Source: Janthinobacterium aquaticum
Lineage (GTDB): Bacteria > Pseudomonadota > Gammaproteobacteria > Burkholderiales > Burkholderiaceae_D
Direction: 5' to 3'
DNA: 64,000 nt
NCBI RefSeq assembly: GCF_009208565.1
Contig: NZ_WFLK01000013.1
Coordinates: forward strand, 1-64,000
The translations under genes and the position numbers were made by a program. Shown in pieces: positions 58,990-64,000 of the stretch; within the stretch, counting starts at the first letter, position 1, and each line of letters opens with the position of its first letter. The notes beneath the pieces are model-generated. The model searched no databases and was not told where the DNA came from. It saw nothing but the letters and a program-made list of their open reading frames with translations.

Positions 58990-60849
58990 TTATTGCATCA
59001 GTTCCCTGATCACCTTGACCGGGGCGCTGCCATAGCTGAGGAATTGCTCATGGAAGTTTTTCAGAACGAAGCGGTTGCCCAGCGCCTGCTTGCGCTCTTC
59101 GCGCAGATCCATGATTTCGCTGTAGCCACTGAAGTAGCTGGTCAGCTGCACCGAACTCAACTGCACGCGGCGCCATTTTTCGGTCGCTTCGCGTTTGGTC
59201 TGGAAGGCCTGGCGCGTCAGCAGGTCAATCGCCTGTTCCTGCGTCATGCCCAGCACGTGCACGCTGTAGTCGAGGATGGTATTGGTGACACTGCGCAAAT
59301 TCCACTTCGAATACATCAGCCACATTTCCGGCTCATTGTTGCCGTAGCCCGATTCAAGCATCATGCGCTCGCCATACACGGCCCAGCCTTCGATCATCGC
59401 GCCATTGCCGAAGATCGACTTGATCAGCGACGGCGACTTGTTGGCGTATACCAGTTGCGTGTAGTGGCCGGGAATGGCCTCATGGATATTGAGAATCTGC
59501 AAAATCCAGTGATTGTATTCACGCAGGCTGCTTTCCTGCTGCTCCGGCGACTCGCCATCCAATGGCGTCACATTGTAGTAAGTGCGGTCCTGCGGACGAT
59601 ACGGGCCGGGCGCTTCGATGCTGGCACCGGCCACGCCGCGCTGGTAAGGCGGCGTCTCGCGCACCACCAGCGGCTTTTTCGGATCCATCGTCAGCAGGTC
59701 GTGGCTGGTGACCCACTCCTGCAGTTGCGGAATCTGATGGCGGATTTCCGAGACAAAGTCAGCCGGCGCCACATGGTTGCTCGACAGCTTGTCGATCACC
59801 ATGCCGATCTTCTCGTTGCGGTCCTGCGGCTTGGCCGCATTGCCCATGGTTTTCGTCCACAGCTCGTCTGACAGGCGATCCATGTTTTCCAGCAGCTTTT
59901 CACGCGCCGCCAGCGCTTTCTGGTACATCTGCTCGGCGCTGACGCCGGCCTGAATATCGTAGTTGAATTTCTGCTCGTACAGCTCCTTGCCGATACGGAA
60001 GGAGCGCGCGCCGTTTTGCGCCAGCAGCGCATCCTGCTCGGTCAGCCAGGCGGCATAACCTTGCACGGCAGTGCGGGCGGCAGCGATGCGGGCGTTGTAC
60101 AGCTGTTTTTCGGTCGGCGACAGGATCGACGCCTGCGCCGTCTTGTTCAGGTCGTCGAGCACCGTCAGCACGCCGGCGCTTTGCGCAATGGCCAGCTGGG
60201 TGTGTTCGCGGGTGGGCTGGCTGATGCTGGCGCGCGCGGCCTGGTAATACTGTGGCACGCTGGCGATACGCTTGAGCAAGGTGCGCAGGCGCTGCGGCTG
60301 CGAGGCGTATTCGGTATTAAGGATAAAGTCGATCGAGCTGGCCACGTTGTACTGCGCCGGATTCCATTCGAAGTCGCGGAAGGTGGTCAGGTACCAGCGG
60401 TCCGACTGCAGCTTGTTGGTCAGCAGGGCCAGGTCGGTACGCTGTTTGTCGGACAGTTTGCTCGCGTCGAGCTTGCTGAACTTGTCGAGCCATTCGTCGA
60501 TAAAGGCCAGCTGCGCCTGGCGGTGTGCGGCGTCGGGGATGGTCAGATTGGCGGCCCCATCATATTTGCCGGCAGAAATGGCGCCTTCCGGATCGATGCG
60601 CCACAGTGCTGTCAGGAACTGGCTCGACAGCGTGTTCATACGGCGGTCATAGCTGTTTTCACCCGCCACGGCGGCTACCGCAGCGGCGGTGGCCGCCGTG
60701 GCAACCACGGCTTTCTTGCCGACCGTTTTCTTCTTGCTGCTGCTGGTGTTCGCCTTGCCATTCTTGACCGGTTTTTTGGCGGCCTGGGCCGGGCTCAGCG
60801 TGAATGCCATCATCAAGGCGGCCAGCACAACTTTGTTCCTTAGCATCAT
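58990..60849 (-). CDS. DUF885-family exported metallopeptidase-like protein
   Basis: Protein of 619 residues. Signal peptide (VLAALMMAFTLSPAQA|A), then a low-complexity linker of Lys/Ser followed by Ala/Val repeats (about 25-62), then the DUF885 domain. A zinc-peptidase-like motif is visible: IHEAIPGHYTQL (HExxxGH) with a downstream glutamate in GAMIEGWAVYGERMM. Known members hydrolyse peptides in the periplasm or are uncharacterised. An unlinked gene, with its promoter in the AT-rich stretch at 60850-60960, which also holds the palindrome AAGCAATATTGCTT (60921-60934). The start is one of two adjacent ATG codons. Confidence 0.9.
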   Translation of the reverse strand: MMLRNKVVLAALMMAFTLSPAQAAKKPVKNGKANTSSSKKKTVGKKAVVATAATAAAVAAVAGENSYDRRMNTLSSQFLTALWRIDPEGAISAGKYDGAANLTIPDAAHRQAQLAFIDEWLDKFSKLDASKLSDKQRTDLALLTNKLQSDRWYLTTFRDFEWNPAQYNVASSIDFILNTEYASQPQRLRTLLKRIASVPQYYQAARASISQPTREHTQLAIAQSAGVLTVLDDLNKTAQASILSPTEKQLYNARIAAARTAVQGYAAWLTEQDALLAQNGARSFRIGKELYEQKFNYDIQAGVSAEQMYQKALAAREKLLENMDRLSDELWTKTMGNAAKPQDRNEKIGMVIDKLSSNHVAPADFVSEIRHQIPQLQEWVTSHDLLTMDPKKPLVVRETPPYQRGVAGASIEAPGPYRPQDRTYYNVTPLDGESPEQQESSLREYNHWILQILNIHEAIPGHYTQLVYANKSPSLIKSIFGNGAMIEGWAVYGERMMLESGYGNNEPEMWLMYSKWNLRSVTNTILDYSVHVLGMTQEQAIDLLTRQAFQTKREATEKWRRVQLSSVQLTSYFSGYSEIMDLREERKQALGNRFVLKNFHEQFLSYGSAPVKVIRELMQ

Positions 60850-60990
60850 GAATATTCTCTTGATTATTTGGTTATCGATAAAAATCAGTAAATAATAATC
60901 TGATAATTTGCGCGGTAAGCAAGCAATATTGCTTCAACGGCCCAAAGGGTAGCATCAATCATCGCTGCTGCACAGATTTTTAAGTCCCGC

Positions 60991-61479
60991 TTACAGCACC
61001 AGGGCGCGGCTTTGGATCAGTTCCTGCAAGCGAATATTGATGGCGTCGGCGGCTGCCTTGCCATGCGCCATGCCGGTGGCAACGATGGCGGTTTGGCGGG
61101 CGCCGTGCGGCTGCACGCGCACCGTATAGGAGCGGCACAGCCAGCTCCAGAAGGTACTGTCGTGCTCGGCCTGCTGCAGGTCGCGCCAGGCGATACCCGT
61201 CAATTTCTTCTTCCACGGCAAGATGCCGGCCGCCAGCCAGACGCCGGCTTCGTCGTAATACAGCTGCACGCTGCGGGTGGTCATCACGCGGTAGCCGATA
61301 ATCAGCGCCGAGCCGACCAGCACCACCAGCGCGGCGCGCGTGTTGTAGCGAAAAGCCAGCGGCAGCGCGGCAAAAAACAGCAGCACCGCAATGACCAGGG
61401 TACCGGCATAGGCGGTCCAGGACTTGGCGCACAAAAAGACGGCGCGTGGGGCGGCGTTGCTGGCAAGGTAGTCGGTCAT
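60991..61479 (-). CDS. Small membrane protein with PH-like domain, unknown function
   Basis: Protein of 162 residues from ATG 61479 (a TTG four codons upstream is in frame). Two adjacent hydrophobic helices (TLVIAVLLFFAALPLAF and AALVVLVGSALIIGYRV), then a soluble part: TRSVQLYYDEAGVWLAAGIL PWKKKLTGIAWRDLQQAE, similar in layout to bacterial PH-domain/YdbS-like membrane proteins, and an Ala/Ile-rich helix at the end. No catalytic motif. 42 bases upstream of the SNF2 helicase stop on the same strand; possible pair. Confidence 0.7.
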   Translation of the reverse strand: MTDYLASNAAPRAVFLCAKSWTAYAGTLVIAVLLFFAALPLAFRYNTRAALVVLVGSALIIGYRVMTTRSVQLYYDEAGVWLAAGILPWKKKLTGIAWRDLQQAEHDSTFWSWLCRSYTVRVQPHGARQTAIVATGMAHGKAAADAINIRLQELIQSRALVL

Positions 61480-61533
61480 GGTGGCTGGCAATCAAAGCAA
61501 ACGCTGATCATCGCATGGAAAAACCGGGCAGCG

Positions 61534-64000
61534 CTATTTTTTCAGGCCCTCCTGCAGCATGCCCAGCATATCGTCGGCCGACATGCGCGCGGCCGCATCG
61601 CTGCCTTCGAGCAGGCTGTCGGCCAGGTCGCGCTTGTGCTGGTGCAACTGCACGATGCCTTCCTCGATCGTATGGCGCGCCACCAGGCGATAAATCGTCA
61701 CCGGGCGCAACTGTCCCATGCGGTGGGCGCGGTCCGAGGCCTGGTCTTCCACCGCCGGATTCCACCACGGATCCATATGGATCACATAGTCGGCCGCCGT
61801 CAGGTTGATGCCCATGCCGCCCGCTTTCAGGCTGATCAGGAACACCTCGCCTTGGCCGGCCTGGAACGCGTCGACGCGGCGCTTGCGCTCCTGCATGCTG
61901 GTGGCGCCGTCGAGATACTGATACGACACGCCATGCTCTTCCAGGTGCGCGCGGATCAGGCTCAGGTGGTCGACAAACTGGCTGAATACCAGCACCTTGT
62001 GGCGGTTTTCCAGCAGCCCCGACAGGAGCTGCGCAAACGCTGCCAGCTTGCTGCTGGCCAGCCCCAGCTCGGGCGCCACCAGCTGCGGATTGCAGCAGGC
62101 GCGGCGCAGCTTCATGATCTCGGCCAGGATCTGGATGGCTTTTTTCGAAGCCGGTCCTTCCACCATCGCCAGCTTTTCCAGCGCTTCGCGGCGCAAGGAC
62201 TCATACAGTGCCGTTTCCTGTGGCGACAGGTCCACTTCCAGCGTGATCTCGGTGCGCGATGGCAATTCGGACAGCACCTGCGTCTTGGTGCGGCGCAAGA
62301 TAAACGGCGCGATCAGGCGCCGCAGACGCAGCCGGGCGCCGCTGGCCGCGCGCGGGTCCTGGTCTTTCTCGATCGGGCCGGCAAAGCGCAGGTTGAACTG
62401 GTCGAGCGTGCCCAGCAGCCCCGGGTTAATGAAGCGGAACAGATTCCACAATTCGCCCAGGTGGTTTTCCAGCGGCGTGCCGCTGGCCACCAGGCGAAAG
62501 TCGCCATGCAGGCCCATCACCGCCTGCGAACGCTTGGTGGCGCCATTCTTGATCGCCTGCGCTTCATCGAGCACGATGGTATGCCAGTGCACATCGGCAA
62601 ACAGCGACGCTTCCTGCTGCAGCAGGCCGTAGCTGGCCACCACCACGTCAAATGGCTGCAGATGCGCGAGCATGCCGGCGCGGTCGCCGCTGCCGAACAG
62701 CTTCATGTTCAGGGTTGGTGCGAAGCGCTGCGCCTCGGCCAGCCAGTTCATGCACACCGAGGTGGGGGCGATCACCAGCGTCGGCCCTTGGGGTGCGCGC
62801 GACAGCATCAGCGCCAGTGCCTGCAAGGTCTTGCCCAGACCCATGTCGTCGGCCAGGCAGGCGCCCACGCCCCAGTGCGCCAGGCGGGCCAGCCATTCAA
62901 AGCCGGCCAGCTGGTAGTCGCGCAGCTCGGCTTGCAGCGTGCTGGGCAGCTGCGGCTGGAAATCGTCGAGCGCACGCAGGCGCTGCAGATGTTCGCGCCA
63001 CAGTTTGTCGGCTTTCACGCCGCCCACATCATTGGCCAGTTCTTCCAGCGCAAAGGCGGCCAGCGGATGCACGCGCACGCCATCGCCATCGGCTTCGCCA
63101 TACGCCGCCAGTTCGGACAGGCGGCGATGCAGCTCGTCGCTCAGCGCCAAAAACTGGTTGTCGCCCAGCGCCACGAAGCGGCTCTTGTTGTGTTGCATCA
63201 GATCGAGCAGGGCGCGCAGATCGAGCACCTTGTTTTCATCGATCTGCAGTTCGCCGCTGGCGGCAAACCAGTCTTTTTCGCTGCGGATATTGAGGCGCAT
63301 CTGGCTGCTCTCGATGCGCTTCGAGACGCGCATCGATTCGCCTTCCGGCCAGGCCAGCACCATCGCTTGCTGATCGCATTCCTGCAGTTCGGCCAGCAGC
63401 TGCAGCGCCAGCGCCGGCTGGCCCAGCAGCCATTCGCCATGCTCCTCTTCGGCCTGCTCCAGCACCAGGCAGCGCCCGACCAGCTGGCGCTGTGCTTCGC
63501 GCTCGGCGTTAAGGTTGCGGCGCGTTTGCACCGCGCGCCCGGCCAGGTCGGCAAACACGCTTTCGGCGCCGCTGCCGGGCGCGTAATAGGCGCCATGATC
63601 GGTCAGCGGGCGCACCAGGATTTGCATTTTCAGGCCTTGGTTATACGGCAGCAGATGCACATGCAGGCGCGTGTCGGCAGCGATCATTTCGGCCGCGCTG
63701 ACGCCACCGATATCGGACTGCACCGTGACGATCGAGGAGATGGCGCCAATCGCCTGCAGCACCTGTTTTTCCGCATGCAGCGGCACCGTCAGGCCGCTGC
63801 CGATAATGGCGTTGATGCGCCGGTGTTCATCCTTGATTTCCACCACGCGCAGCCGGCTCGGGGTTTCCTTGACCACGATCACTTCGGTTGCATTGTCCGG
63901 CAGCGGCGGTTGCAGGCCCAGCCACAACTGGCCCTTGTGCGACTTGATCAGCAGTTCCGGCGCGCCGCCGATCAGCTCGACGCGCGACTCGGGCGCGTCG
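61534..64000 (-). CDS. Second SNF2-family helicase, N-terminus outside the window
   Basis: About 820 codons are visible; the frame stays open to the window edge (…ESRVELIGGAPELLIKSH), so the start and probably an N-terminal zinc-finger region lie beyond it. SNF2 core: LRDYQLAGFEWLARLAHWGV, Walker A DDMGLGKTLQALAL, VIAPTSVCMNWL, IVLDEAQAIKNGAT, ASGTPLENHLGELWNLFRFI; C-terminal lobe FSQFVDHLSLIRAHL, GGMGINLTAADYVIHMDPWW, EDQASDRAHRMGQLRPVTIY. It differs clearly from the SNF2 helicase at 28-31 kb in the N-terminal part (family-specific GLQPPLPDN... region), so it is a paralogue of another subfamily, not a recent copy. Confidence 0.92.
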   Translation of the reverse strand, partial: DAPESRVELIGGAPELLIKSHKGQLWLGLQPPLPDNATEVIVVKETPSRLRVVEIKDEHRRINAIIGSGLTVPLHAEKQVLQAIGAISSIVTVQSDIGGVSAAEMIAADTRLHVHLLPYNQGLKMQILVRPLTDHGAYYAPGSGAESVFADLAGRAVQTRRNLNAEREAQRQLVGRCLVLEQAEEEHGEWLLGQPALALQLLAELQECDQQAMVLAWPEGESMRVSKRIESSQMRLNIRSEKDWFAASGELQIDENKVLDLRALLDLMQHNKSRFVALGDNQFLALSDELHRRLSELAAYGEADGDGVRVHPLAAFALEELANDVGGVKADKLWREHLQRLRALDDFQPQLPSTLQAELRDYQLAGFEWLARLAHWGVGACLADDMGLGKTLQALALMLSRAPQGPTLVIAPTSVCMNWLAEAQRFAPTLNMKLFGSGDRAGMLAHLQPFDVVVASYGLLQQEASLFADVHWHTIVLDEAQAIKNGATKRSQAVMGLHGDFRLVASGTPLENHLGELWNLFRFINPGLLGTLDQFNLRFAGPIEKDQDPRAASGARLRLRRLIAPFILRRTKTQVLSELPSRTEITLEVDLSPQETALYESLRREALEKLAMVEGPASKKAIQILAEIMKLRRACCNPQLVAPELGLASSKLAAFAQLLSGLLENRHKVLVFSQFVDHLSLIRAHLEEHGVSYQYLDGATSMQERKRRVDAFQAGQGEVFLISLKAGGMGINLTAADYVIHMDPWWNPAVEDQASDRAHRMGQLRPVTIYRLVARHTIEEGIVQLHQHKRDLADSLLEGSDAAARMSADDMLGMLQEGLKK

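Overview
The window looks like a chromosomal segment of a GC-rich betaproteobacterium of the Burkholderiales, most probably Oxalobacteraceae (Janthinobacterium/Massilia/Duganella type). Reasons: the 3' part of a 5S rRNA that reads like the Oxalobacteraceae form, the block gltBD - mlaFEDACB - ABC exporter - ibaG - murA - hisGDCBHAFIE - hinT - tatABC, and a liuR/ivd locus with a LiuR-type palindrome. Genus is inferred from remembered gene order and protein style, not from a search.

Layout. 1-130: end of an rRNA operon and its terminator. About 170-7530: an accessory zone, visibly AT-richer up to about 3.5 kb. It holds an IS66 relic, an HTH regulator, a beta-class DNA methyltransferase, a PmeII-like restriction endonuclease, a small Cys/His protein, and a dead IS3-family element with an IS66 element inside it. 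The IS66 insertion is proven by a perfect 8-bp target duplication and by the IS3 reading frame rejoining across it. A second IS66 fragment follows. 7.5-17.4 kb: envelope and peptide genes (dacB, an SpmA-SpmB fusion, an orphan family 5 solute-binding protein, a TonB receptor, a Tat-exported LD-carboxypeptidase, a BrkB-like membrane protein). The solute-binding protein and the TonB receptor share an unusual two-part upstream sequence with identical spacing.

17.4-17.9 kb: a stretch without a long gene but with a strong promoter, an intrinsic terminator and internal tandem repeats (a probable small RNA or micro-ORF unit), followed by a roughly 130-bp inverted-repeat element. 17.9-22.8 kb: LiuR regulator and a four-gene acyl-CoA operon (isovaleryl-CoA dehydrogenase, thiolase, SDR, acyl-CoA dehydrogenase). 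22.8-24.3 kb: a long AT-rich non-coding stretch in front of an HTH regulator, then a tiny gene. 24.3-33.4 kb: ubiX, grxD, a GNAT, tex, a SNF2 helicase, and a histidine kinase/response regulator pair. 33.4-34.4 kb: a REP-associated tyrosine transposase (RAYT) flanked by GGGGACAGAGTC-type repeats.

34.4-58.3 kb: conserved housekeeping on the + strand: glutamate synthase, the Mla phospholipid-transport operon, an ABC-2 exporter, ibaG, murA, the histidine operon with a DNA methyltransferase embedded between hisD and hisC, hinT and tatABC. 58.3-64 kb, mostly - strand: a coiled-coil DUF1640-like protein, a DUF885 peptidase-like protein, a small membrane protein, and a second SNF2 helicase cut by the window edge.

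How the genes work together: GltBD supplies glutamate, which HisC and HisH use. MlaFEDB plus MlaC and MlaA keep outer-membrane lipid asymmetry, while MurA, DacB and the LD-carboxypeptidase act on peptidoglycan synthesis or turnover. TatABC would export the Tat-signal LD-carboxypeptidase. LiuR probably controls the acyl-CoA operon. The restriction-modification genes and the IS elements form the mobile part of the window.
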